Shown piece by piece: positions 26,846 to 33,885 of a stretch of DNA of 64,000 nucleotides. Position 1 is the first letter of the stretch. Every line of letters starts with the position of its first letter. The stretch spans positions 248,001-312,000 of the forward strand of contig NZ_QBKT01000003.1 of NCBI RefSeq assembly GCF_003054265.1. Direction: 5' to 3'. The position numbers and the translations under genes are program-made. This DNA comes from Kordia periserrulae. Its GTDB lineage: Bacteria > Bacteroidota > Bacteroidia > Flavobacteriales > Flavobacteriaceae. A model generated the notes under the pieces. It saw only the letters and a program-made list of their open reading frames with translations, had not been told where the DNA came from and made no database searches.

Positions 26846-27679
26846 TTACACTTTCGTGATTTTCACTTCTACGCGTCGGTTGGCGCTTCTATCACGTCTG
26901 CCTTTTTCTGGGAAATATAACGGTGAAGTAAAAGCGTATCCTTTGTAGGTCAATCGCTTTTCAGAAATGCCTCTGCTGATTAAATATTTGTAGATGAAGC
27001 GCGCTCTGTCTACAGACAGTGTTTGCGTGCCTGTATCTTTATTATACGCATCCGAAATGTCATCGCCGCCACAACACACATGTCCTTGAATTTCAATATG
27101 AATAGACCTGTTTTTACGTAAAAAACTCACCAATTTCTCCAATTCTTTTTTGGAAGATTTCATAAGTGCCACTCTTCCAATTTTAAAATTAATTCGACCA
27201 AAAGAGTAGGAGTTACCCACGCGAAGTTTTTTTACAGGAACTACATATATATTTTGCTTTCGGCTCACTACTTTTGGCTTGTCATCATTTTTTGAAATGA
27301 TGATAGAAACCTTTCGATGCTCTTGCACACCAATACGTTCATTTTGCTTTTCTTCTTCGGTAGGAAGTTCGCCTTTTGCTTCTTTTTCTATAGAATGTAT
27401 GAGTGATTTGTAATGCTCATTCAGAAATGAAGTGACCGCAGTTGCTCTGTTTTTGGATAATTCTAAGTTAAAGTTATCGGTATCCACAAAATCGGTATAA
27501 CCTCTTACAATAAAATTATACGTGATGGTGCTGTCTAAAGCAGAAAGTTTTTGATGTAGTTTTTTGGTGTGTTTAGAGGATAAAGAAAATCGTCCAGAAT
27601 CAAAATAAATATCAAACTCAACTTCTTGCGCTAAGCAGAAGCTAAGACTGCAAAACCAAATGACAAGTAGTTTTTTCAT
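26846..27679 (-). CDS. Secreted protein with two OmpA-like domains
   Basis: The start at ATG 27679 gives 277 residues with a signal peptide (MKKLLVIWFCSLSFCLAQ). The 14 extra residues of a start at 27721 are charged and would precede the signal. Two OmpA-type peptidoglycan-binding regions follow: the first with FDSGRFSL and VRGYTDFVDT, the second with INFKIGRVAL, IEIQGHVCCGGDD and the C-terminal RSANRRVEVKI. There is no beta-barrel. Doublet OmpA domains suggest a periplasmic wall-binding protein. The VCCGG insertion in the second domain holds an adjacent Cys pair, which is unusual. Confidence 0.85.
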   Translation of the reverse strand: MKKLLVIWFCSLSFCLAQEVEFDIYFDSGRFSLSSKHTKKLHQKLSALDSTITYNFIVRGYTDFVDTDNFNLELSKNRATAVTSFLNEHYKSLIHSIEKEAKGELPTEEEKQNERIGVQEHRKVSIIISKNDDKPKVVSRKQNIYVVPVKKLRVGNSYSFGRINFKIGRVALMKSSKKELEKLVSFLRKNRSIHIEIQGHVCCGGDDISDAYNKDTGTQTLSVDRARFIYKYLISRGISEKRLTYKGYAFTSPLYFPEKGRRDRSANRRVEVKITKV

Positions 27680-27791
27680 GCGTTCCCTTTTCCGCTCAAA
27701 AAGGTACAAAAATATATGCAAAAAATAAGGGCAACTAACATGTAGTTGCCCTTACCAGTCTTAAAAATGGTTTTCTTTGAATCTAATACAC

Positions 27792-27877
27792 CTAATTTAG
27801 ATTCGGTAAAATAACCTTATTAACAACATGAATTACACCATTCACTGCCTGAACTTCAATGGCTAAACCATTGGTTC
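27792..27877 (-). pseudogene. Remnant of a fasciclin-domain gene 3' end
   Basis: Read on the minus strand, these bases encode VQAVNGVIHVVNKVILPNLN followed by a stop, almost the same as the C-terminus of the intact fasciclin protein next door. An in-frame stop precedes it ~27 codons upstream. This is the leftover of a duplicated FAS1 gene. The spacer to 27931 shows nothing else. Confidence 0.8.
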
Positions 27878-27931
27878 AATTGTATAAGTTCGCAAAATCG
27901 TTGTTAGTGTTTTGCCAACTTGTGATATATC

Positions 27932-28909
27932 TTAATTTAAGTTTGGTAAAATTACCTTGTCAATCGCATGGATAACTCCATTTACTGCTTGTACATCTGT
28001 TACGATAATATTACCAGTTCTTCCGTTTAAATCTGTAAACGTTGCTCCGCCTGTTGTGTTGATAGTAAAACTATCTCCCAATGTGCTTACCATCATATCA
28101 TTCATTAATGATGTTGATAGCACATTTGAACCTGCCACAACGTGTGTGTTTAAAGTAGCTTCTAGGGTTGCTGTTGGAATGTCAGCTAGAGAATTCACAC
28201 CATCTAATTCTGCTACTAAATCAGCAAATGCTTGATCTGTTGGCGCAAATACTGTAAAAGGTGCTGGACTTCCAGTGGTGCTTAACGTTGCTACGTATGT
28301 AAATGTGTTTTCTCTTGTCAACGCTGCTACTAATGAACCAAATGTTGAATCGGCTGTTGCAAATGTTACAACAGTTGGTAATGATATTACAGAATTTACT
28401 GCGTGAATTACTCCGTTATCAACGTCAATATCTGCCGCAGATAAGTTTACTGATGTAGTACCATTTAATAATACACCATCAGCTGTATTTACATACATAT
28501 TAATGTTGTTTCCAGTGGTTGCTTCTTCAGCTAATGTTTCAATATATCCAGTTGCTAAGTCTGTAGATGTGTTTGTGCCTGAAACCACGTGATTTAATAA
28601 TACTTGTGTTAATACATCTACAGGAACTGCTTCTAGATTTGCAAAACCATTTGCTTGTAAAAATGCGTCAAATGCAGCGTTGTTTGGTGCGAATACTGTG
28701 TATTCTACAGAACCATCTAAAACTGCAGTTAAACCTGCTCTATCCAATGCAGCGCCTAAAGAACTGAAATCTGGATTTGCAGCTACAAAATCTGCAATGG
28801 TATTACTTGTTGGTAAATTGACTGTAGTATTGTCATCGTCACTACACGAGGTTAGTGTGAACAGCGACATAACAAAAGCCATTAGGATGAAAGTTGTTTT
28901 CTTTTTCAT
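27932..28909 (-). CDS. Lipoprotein with two fasciclin (FAS1) domains
   Basis: A 325-residue protein. The lipoprotein signal ends at TLTSC (Cys22), followed by acidic residues. Two FAS1 domains follow (~36-175 and ~180-325), each with VFAPNNAAFDAF or VFAPTDQAFADL, the NHVVSGTN / THVVAGSN segment and a C-terminal NGVIHAI strand. FAS1 domains mediate adhesion. In flavobacteria such genes often lie beside photolyase genes. A TATATTTG -7 box and two inverted repeats (28976-29047) precede it. Confidence 0.93.
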   Translation of the reverse strand: MKKKTTFILMAFVMSLFTLTSCSDDDNTTVNLPTSNTIADFVAANPDFSSLGAALDRAGLTAVLDGSVEYTVFAPNNAAFDAFLQANGFANLEAVPVDVLTQVLLNHVVSGTNTSTDLATGYIETLAEEATTGNNINMYVNTADGVLLNGTTSVNLSAADIDVDNGVIHAVNSVISLPTVVTFATADSTFGSLVAALTRENTFTYVATLSTTGSPAPFTVFAPTDQAFADLVAELDGVNSLADIPTATLEATLNTHVVAGSNVLSTSLMNDMMVSTLGDSFTINTTGGATFTDLNGRTGNIIVTDVQAVNGVIHAIDKVILPNLN

Positions 28910-28960
28910 AACAATTTATTGCTTTTTGTGATTAATTAATTTTTTCTTTTTCGATCATTA

Positions 28961-28968
28961 CAAATATA
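28961..28968 (-). promoter_or_regulatory. -7 box of fasciclin gene
   Basis: TATATTTG on the minus strand, seven bases downstream of the inverted repeat at 28976-29005 and about 50 bases before the start codon. Confidence 0.7.
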
Positions 28969-28975
28969 CTAATTT

Positions 28976-29005
28976 TGTTTAATCAAATCAATATTATATT
29001 AAACA
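28976..29005. promoter_or_regulatory. Operator candidate, fasciclin gene, proximal
   Basis: TGTTTAA (28976-28982), 16 bases and TTAAACA (28999-29005), a perfect inverted repeat. The same half-sites with the same 16-base spacing occur upstream of folE and of the TetR-like gene. Confidence 0.75.
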
Positions 29006-29017
29006 AAATATGTTAAT

Positions 29018-29047
29018 TGTTTGTTAAATCGACATAATAGTTAAACA
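29018..29047. promoter_or_regulatory. Operator candidate, fasciclin gene, distal (degenerate)
   Basis: TGTTTGT (29018-29024), 16 bases and TTAAACA (29041-29047). One half-site has two changes, but the spacing is the same as in the perfect copy 42 bases away. Confidence 0.55.
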
Positions 29048-29061
29048 AAAAACAACTTTTT

Positions 29062-30363
29062 TTAATCTTCAATCCCTTCTTTGTACGTTTCCAAACAGCG
29101 TTCACGCGCAAATTTATGTTCTACAATTTCTTCTGGATACGAGGATTCTCCAAAATCTTTTACCCATTCTTTAATGTATGTATGGTTCTTGTCATACTTC
29201 TTAATTTGTGAAGTGGGATTAAAAATTCGGAAATACGGAGAAGCATCGCAACCTGTGCCTGCAACCCATTGCCAGTTTCCAACATTTTGTGCTTGGTCAA
29301 AATCCAGTAGTTTTTCCGCAAAATACGCTTCGCCCCAACGCCAATCTATCAATAAATGTTTGCATAAAAAGCTTCCTGTAATCATACGAACGCGATTGTG
29401 CATATAACCAGTTTCATTGAGTTGACGCATGCCTGCATCTACAATTGGATAGCCGGTTTTTCCTTCGCACCACGCTTTAAATTCGTCTTCGTTGTTGCGC
29501 CATTGGATGCCGTCGTATTTTGAGCGGAAATTGTTTTTGGCCGATTCGGGATGATGCCATAAAATTTGCATAAAAAATTCGCGCCAAATCAATTCTTTTA
29601 AAAATGTATCATTTTTAGATTCCAACGCATGTTGAACACATTTTCGAACGCTAATCGTTCCAAAACGCAAATGAGGTCCCAACCTGGAAGTTCCATCTTT
29701 GGCAGGATAATCGCGTGTGTCTTCGTATTCGTCAATTAAATCATCGTCCAAACTGAACGGAACAGGTTGAATATCAGATGCTTCAAAACCAATATCTTCA
29801 AGCGAAGGAAAGTCGAATGATTTTTCAGCAAAGCTCTTGTAATTGGACTCACAATCAACACTTTGATACTTTTTTTCGGTGAGATTTTCGAGCCATTTTT
29901 TGGAATATGGCGTGTACACTACATACGGATCGCCATCATTTTTTAGAACTTCTTCTTTTTCAAAAATTACCTGATCTTTAAAGGTTTTAAATTCGATATC
30001 GTGCTCCTTTAGCAATTCAGCAATTTTTTTATCTCGTTTTGTAGCATACGGTTCGTAATCGTGATTGGTGTATACAGCACTTATATCAAGTGTATCTATT
30101 ATTTTTTTAAAGACTTCTATCGGTTTTCCATGTTGTACGTTGATGGAACTATTGTTTTCTTTGAGTGTGTCGTTTATTTTTTCCAATTCTTTGTGGATAA
30201 AAGTCACACGTGCATCATTTTTAGGCAAATCGTCCAAAATTTCACTATCAAATATAAACATCGGAATGACTTTATGACCTGAAGTTAGGGCATTGTAAAG
30301 TCCAATATTGTCTTTGATACGTAAATCGCGTCGATGCCAAAAAAGTATGTAGGTATCTTTCAT
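29062..30363 (-). CDS. phrB: Deoxyribodipyrimidine photolyase
   Basis: A 433-residue class I CPD photolyase that repairs UV-induced pyrimidine dimers with light. The N-terminal antenna domain starts YILFWHRRDLRIKDN. The FAD domain has TRDYPAKDGTSRLGPHLRFG, LIWREFFMQI, TGYPIVDAGMRQLNETGYMHNR and the electron-transfer Trp in GNWQWVAGTG, then FRIFNP. All key regions are intact. It is the last gene of the folE-SDR-TspO-SRPBCC-photolyase run. Confidence 0.95.
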   Translation of the reverse strand: MKDTYILFWHRRDLRIKDNIGLYNALTSGHKVIPMFIFDSEILDDLPKNDARVTFIHKELEKINDTLKENNSSINVQHGKPIEVFKKIIDTLDISAVYTNHDYEPYATKRDKKIAELLKEHDIEFKTFKDQVIFEKEEVLKNDGDPYVVYTPYSKKWLENLTEKKYQSVDCESNYKSFAEKSFDFPSLEDIGFEASDIQPVPFSLDDDLIDEYEDTRDYPAKDGTSRLGPHLRFGTISVRKCVQHALESKNDTFLKELIWREFFMQILWHHPESAKNNFRSKYDGIQWRNNEDEFKAWCEGKTGYPIVDAGMRQLNETGYMHNRVRMITGSFLCKHLLIDWRWGEAYFAEKLLDFDQAQNVGNWQWVAGTGCDASPYFRIFNPTSQIKKYDKNHTYIKEWVKDFGESSYPEEIVEHKFARERCLETYKEGIED

Positions 30364-30411
30364 GTATATTGTTATTTTTTCAGTCAGATAAAACTTGTCA
30401 AAAGTCTTTTT

Positions 30412-30915
30412 TCAAGAATCAGCTTGGTTAATTTCATAAGAACCAAAGAGTTCAGTTAGTTTTTTAGTTCGGTATTCAAAAATTTCTTTGAGTTTTGGTT
30501 TTACCAAAATTGGGTGCAGCCATCTTCCCAAGAAGCCGAACGGAATTTTATAGTCAATAATATCTTCCATTTCCACACCGCCAGGAATTTCTCTGATAAA
30601 ATGCTTGTGATGCCACATGGAATACGGACCAAAACGCTGCTCATCCACAAAATAATGCTGATGTTGTACATGCGTAATTTCCGTTACCCAATGAGTTTTG
30701 ATATTGAAAATAGGCGTAACGATGTATTGTATAATTTGTCCAGCGTACATTTCCCCAAGTTCTTCCGTGAGAATGTCAAAACACATATAATCGGGCGTAA
30801 TGGTTTTCAGGTTTTTTGGATCTGATAAAAAATCCCATGCCTCTTCAAGAGATATGGGAATGTTTTGTTTGTTGTGCAATCGGTACACAATTCCTTTCGT
30901 GCTAAATTTCTGCAT
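30412..30915 (-). CDS. SRPBCC family protein (photolyase cluster)
   Basis: The start at ATG 30915 gives 167 residues (MQKFSTKG) and leaves a 4-base gap to the upstream stop; a start at 30945 would overlap tspO. The helix-grip fold is suggested by ISLEEAWDFLSDPKNLKTITP, the central MWHHKHFIREIPGGVEMEDIIDYKIPFGFLG segment and a C-terminal helix with YRTKKL. Cell-division-inhibitor-like SRPBCC proteins of this type often accompany photolyases. The ligand is unknown. Confidence 0.87.
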   Translation of the reverse strand: MQKFSTKGIVYRLHNKQNIPISLEEAWDFLSDPKNLKTITPDYMCFDILTEELGEMYAGQIIQYIVTPIFNIKTHWVTEITHVQHQHYFVDEQRFGPYSMWHHKHFIREIPGGVEMEDIIDYKIPFGFLGRWLHPILVKPKLKEIFEYRTKKLTELFGSYEINQADS

Positions 30916-30919
30916 AGTG

Positions 30920-31381
30920 TCAGTTTGAATATAAAATATAGCCATTCAAAGAATTGGCGACTATCAACCAAATAAAATAAGGTGCTATAAATAGTGTATA
31001 AATTTGTGTTTGCGACTTAAATTTTAACATCATTACCGCAATAATTCCTGTTAAGAGAATCAAATTGACCATTCCCAACAACATATCGTGCTGATTGAAA
31101 AAAACATAATTCCAACTTACATTCAACACGAATTGGATGACGAATAATAATAGAATAATTTTGATGTTTTTTGCTTCTGTAAGTTTAGCCATATATATTG
31201 AAAAGCAAATCATCACGGTAGTCCACGCAAAGCCAAATACCCAACCTGGCGGCGTCCATGGAGCTTTGTCTAATTCTGCATACCAAGTAGATTGTGGTCC
31301 ATTATTCATTAAATAAGCACCCAATCCTAAAGCGCCAAAATTGATGAGTAAAAAGAGTATGAGTCGTACGTAAAAATTCAT
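30920..31381 (-). CDS. tspO: TspO/MBR-family tryptophan-rich membrane protein
   Basis: A 153-residue protein with five membrane helices. The family signature is present: a WYAELDKAPWTPPGWVFGFAWT stretch, and helices with WNYVFF and FIWLIVANSLNGYI. TspO binds porphyrins and can break them down in light. Its place between an SDR and a photolyase supports a role in light or oxidative stress. Confidence 0.93.
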   Translation of the reverse strand: MNFYVRLILFLLINFGALGLGAYLMNNGPQSTWYAELDKAPWTPPGWVFGFAWTTVMICFSIYMAKLTEAKNIKIILLLFVIQFVLNVSWNYVFFNQHDMLLGMVNLILLTGIIAVMMLKFKSQTQIYTLFIAPYFIWLIVANSLNGYILYSN

Positions 31382-31384
31382 TGC

Positions 31385-32071
31385 TTATAATTTGACACTT
31401 ACAATACCACAATCGATTGTGAAAATTTGTCCGGAAGTAGAACGCGCTTTGTCAGAAATTAAAAAGTCTGCCATATCCGCTACTTCTGTTGGTTCTAAAT
31501 ATTTTTTTAAAGGATGACGTTCTGTAATATTTTCAATCATTTTGTCGTTGCGCAACAACTTACTTGCCAAATCGGTATTGGTAATAGTTGGGGCAATTGC
31601 ATTGACGCGAATTGTGGGAGCAAATTCCGCAGCCAATGTTTTCACCAAGCCTTCTACAGCAGATTTTGCTGCGGCAATACTAGCATGAAAAGGCATTCCT
31701 AAATGTGTAGCTACTGTGCTAAACAATAAAATGTTAGGATTTGTCCCTTTCTTTAAAGCAGGAGTATATTTTTGAATGCTTTTTACAGCACCAATCACAT
31801 TGATGTCGTAATCGTGTTTAAAATCTTCAATTTTTAATCGTGCTATGGGTTTTAGGTTGATGCTTCCTGGACAATACACAAGTGCGTCTATGGATTCCAA
31901 ATCGGGAAGTTCATCTTCTAAAACATCACAACTGTAATGCGTTAAGTTATTGGAAGTTATTTCAGGAGCATTTCGGCTGATGTTTATCACTTTATGGTTA
32001 TGTTCCAATTGTGATGCTATAATAGCAGCGCCAATACCTCTGCTACCTCCAATTACTAAAATAGTTTTCAT
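31385..32071 (-). CDS. Short-chain dehydrogenase-like protein lacking the catalytic Tyr
   Basis: A 228-residue Rossmann protein with GGSRGIG at 8-14, NAPE/CDVLED cofactor region, an FSTVA strand with Ser118, and the C-terminal RSTSGQIFTIDCG. In classical SDRs the active site is Tyr-xxx-Lys; here Lys136 is present, but the Tyr position is Ile132 (SIAAAKSA). It may be inactive as a standard oxidoreductase or use another residue. It lies 3 bases upstream of tspO in the same run. Confidence 0.88.
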   Translation of the reverse strand: MKTILVIGGSRGIGAAIIASQLEHNHKVINISRNAPEITSNNLTHYSCDVLEDELPDLESIDALVYCPGSINLKPIARLKIEDFKHDYDINVIGAVKSIQKYTPALKKGTNPNILLFSTVATHLGMPFHASIAAAKSAVEGLVKTLAAEFAPTIRVNAIAPTITNTDLASKLLRNDKMIENITERHPLKKYLEPTEVADMADFLISDKARSTSGQIFTIDCGIVSVKL

Positions 32072-32112
32072 GTAATATAGGTTGATAAATTTATATTTTC
32101 ACTCCATAAGGA

Positions 32113-32144
32113 GCAATGCAACTAGCATTCGCTAGCAGCATTGC
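32113..32144. repeat. Interrupted palindrome between SDR and small gene
   Basis: GCAATGC (32113-32119) / GCATTGC (32138-32144) and the inner CTAGC/GCTAG form a 12-pair hairpin with a two-base internal loop. No T run follows on either strand, so an mRNA-processing hairpin or REP-type element is likelier than a terminator. Confidence 0.5.
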
Positions 32145-32162
32145 CGTAAACTTTGGGTGAGT

Positions 32163-32366
32163 TTATTTTAAACGTTTTTCGTATTTTCTTTTAAGTGCCG
32201 TTAAACGTTTCATAATTTCCATGATTGCAGGATCTTTTTTCTGCTTGTAAATTTCATTCAAACCTAAAATTAAACGTTTTGCTTCACGAGTTGCAGTAAT
32301 TTTGTCACTTCTTGATTTGAATTTAGTTTGCTCAAATGCTACTACTTCTGTAAAAATAGGTGCCAT
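32163..32366 (-). CDS. Small basic helical protein (67 residues)
   Basis: A 67-residue protein with Lys/Arg-rich helices (KSRSDKITATREAKRL and the C-terminal LKRKYEKRLK). I do not recognise a family. It begins 3 bases after the folE stop, so it is translated from the folE transcript. The composition suggests nucleic acid or protein binding, which is only an inference. Confidence 0.7.
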   Translation of the reverse strand: MAPIFTEVVAFEQTKFKSRSDKITATREAKRLILGLNEIYKQKKDPAIMEIMKRLTALKRKYEKRLK

Positions 32367-32369
32367 AAT

Positions 32370-33071
32370 TTAATTGTTTAAAAAGTTTTGTAATTCGAGA
32401 ATTTTTTCTGACGTGTTAAAAACGCCACCATAATAAGATGTAATTGTGGTTGATGAGTCATCTTTTACGCCTCTTGAGGAAACGCACAAATGCTTCGCAT
32501 CAATAATTACAGCAATGTCATCAGTTTGTAAAATAGCACGCAACTCGGTAGCGATTTGATTCGTAAGTCGTTCTTGAACCTGTGGTCGCTTTGCGTAATA
32601 TTGCACAATTCTGTTAAGTTTCGATAACCCAATAACCTTGCCTGAAGAAATGTATGCCACATGCGCTTTTCCCATAATTGGAACAAAGTGATGTTCGCAG
32701 TTAGAGTAAAATTGAATGTTTTTTTCAATCAGCATTTGGTTGTATTGATATTTGTTATCAAACAATGCTACTTTGGGTTTATTTTTAGGATTGAGTCCTG
32801 AGAAAATTTCTTCTATGTACATTTTAGCAACTCGTTTTGGAGTTCCTTGTAATGAGTCGTCTGTTAGGTCTAAACCTAACGTTTCCATAATTTCTGTGAA
32901 GTGATATGCAATTTTTTCTTTTTTATCTTCATCAGACATTTCGAAAGCATCTGAACGCATAGGAGTTTCCATACCTGTAAGTAGATGTTCATCCCCAATT
33001 TCATCATAATCAAATCCATTTAGAGAAATGGCAGTACCATTTAATTGGTTTAAAACGTCAGCAGTTTTCAT
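32370..33071 (-). CDS. folE: GTP cyclohydrolase I
   Basis: A 233-residue enzyme that makes dihydroneopterin triphosphate from GTP, for folates and pterin cofactors such as the photolyase antenna methenyl-THF. Zinc ligands are in NCEHHF and KHLCVSSRG; VIGLSKLNRIVQYYAKRPQVQERL is the family signature. The ATG at 33071 lies inside a TATATATG -7-like box, so translation may really begin at a later Met (for example residue 34, at 32972, where similarity to E. coli FolE begins with GMETPMR). Its place here suggests a supply for photolyase. Confidence 0.95.
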   Translation of the reverse strand: MKTADVLNQLNGTAISLNGFDYDEIGDEHLLTGMETPMRSDAFEMSDEDKKEKIAYHFTEIMETLGLDLTDDSLQGTPKRVAKMYIEEIFSGLNPKNKPKVALFDNKYQYNQMLIEKNIQFYSNCEHHFVPIMGKAHVAYISSGKVIGLSKLNRIVQYYAKRPQVQERLTNQIATELRAILQTDDIAVIIDAKHLCVSSRGVKDDSSTTITSYYGGVFNTSEKILELQNFLNN

Positions 33072-33076
33072 ATATA
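33069..33076 (-). promoter_or_regulatory. -7-like box of folE
   Basis: TATATATG on the minus strand, seven bases downstream of the inverted repeat 33084-33113, the same geometry as for the fasciclin gene. It overlaps the annotated folE ATG. Confidence 0.5.
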
Positions 33077-33083
33077 CTTAAAA

Positions 33084-33113
33084 TGTTTAATTTATTTTGA
33101 ATAAAATTAAACA
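33084..33113. promoter_or_regulatory. Operator candidate, folE, proximal
   Basis: TGTTTAA (33084-33090), 16 bases and TTAAACA (33107-33113); the pairing extends to ten bases per half (TGTTTAATTT/AAATTAAACA). Confidence 0.75.
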
Positions 33114-33136
33114 AAATTTTTTTAAGAAAAAAGTTT

Positions 33137-33166
33137 TGTTCAGTCCTTTTAACAAAATATTAAACA
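33137..33166. promoter_or_regulatory. Operator candidate, folE, distal (degenerate)
   Basis: TGTTCAG (33137-33143), 16 bases and TTAAACA (33160-33166); same spacing as the perfect copies, 53 bases from the proximal site. Confidence 0.55.
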
Positions 33167-33181
33167 ATTGTGACGTGCTGA

Positions 33182-33460
33182 CTATCTTTTTGAGATTTTA
33201 TTGTTGGAAATATTGCGTTGACGCGAACATTTAAAGCGACCTTCAGCAAAGTTTCGCTTCTTTTCGTGCTTGGTTTTTCTACCTTGTACACGTTTGCGCC
33301 ACATTTTAAAGCTAGATGGTTTCATTTCGCTGCGTATCAATTCGATGACTTCTTGTTCTTTGAGTCCAAATTGAAACTCAATAGCATCAAACGTAGTGCG
33401 GTCTTCCCATGCCATTTCTATAATTCTGTCTACTTGTCTTGGGTTTAAATCGTGTTTCAT
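33182..33460 (-). CDS. DUF2805 (TIGR03643) family protein
   Basis: A 92-residue basic protein. The N-terminal part (LNPRQVDRIIEMAWEDRTTFDAI and a helix-turn-helix-like EVIELIRSEM) is the conserved domain, with SSFKMWRKRVQGRKTKH following. The Lys/Arg-rich tail suggests DNA or RNA binding. The family often neighbours cryptochrome and photolyase genes. It overlaps the upstream 142-residue gene by 4 bases and ends its transcript before the folE operators. Confidence 0.85.
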   Translation of the reverse strand: MKHDLNPRQVDRIIEMAWEDRTTFDAIEFQFGLKEQEVIELIRSEMKPSSFKMWRKRVQGRKTKHEKKRNFAEGRFKCSRQRNISNNKISKR

Positions 33461-33885
33461 CCTTCGTAATAATCTGTAGTGTTGAGTACTAGGTTTTTTT
33501 GCACAATCATTTTCTCGATAAACGCTTTGTTTTCTTTGTAGAGTTTGTTTTTTTCGAATTGTACAAATTTGCCTTCTGCATGAATGCTAAAAAAAGAAGA
33601 GGTATAGATGTGAAGCTTGTAATACGGAATAATCCATGAGAAGCTGTTGAGTTTTTTGTGAATGTGAACCAAAATCCCTTTCGGACGCAATTCAATGCTA
33701 CCGTAGTTTAAATCATCCACCGTATTCATATATTGTTTTAAGTTGGGACTTACGTCGTGAATAATCATTCGCTTTGAACCAATTCCTTTTAGCTTGATGC
33801 GCTTCATCAACGGAAAAACCGCTCCCAAATGTGAGTCAATCAATCGTTTTGCTTCTTTGTCGGTATAGGTTGTATTGATAATCAT
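33457..33885 (-). CDS. Conserved hypothetical protein of the photolyase cluster
   Basis: A 142-residue protein, no signal or membrane segment, mixed alpha/beta pattern with Lys-rich strands. I do not recognise a domain. It overlaps the cryptochrome-like gene by one base and the DUF2805 gene by four, which is tight translational coupling and argues for a joint role. Confidence 0.75.
   Translation of the reverse strand: MIINTTYTDKEAKRLIDSHLGAVFPLMKRIKLKGIGSKRMIIHDVSPNLKQYMNTVDDLNYGSIELRPKGILVHIHKKLNSFSWIIPYYKLHIYTSSFFSIHAEGKFVQFEKNKLYKENKAFIEKMIVQKNLVLNTTDYYEG

Noticed and set aside
32113-32144. Strong hairpin as a terminator
   Set aside because: No T run on either strand and it lies inside a co-directional gene run.
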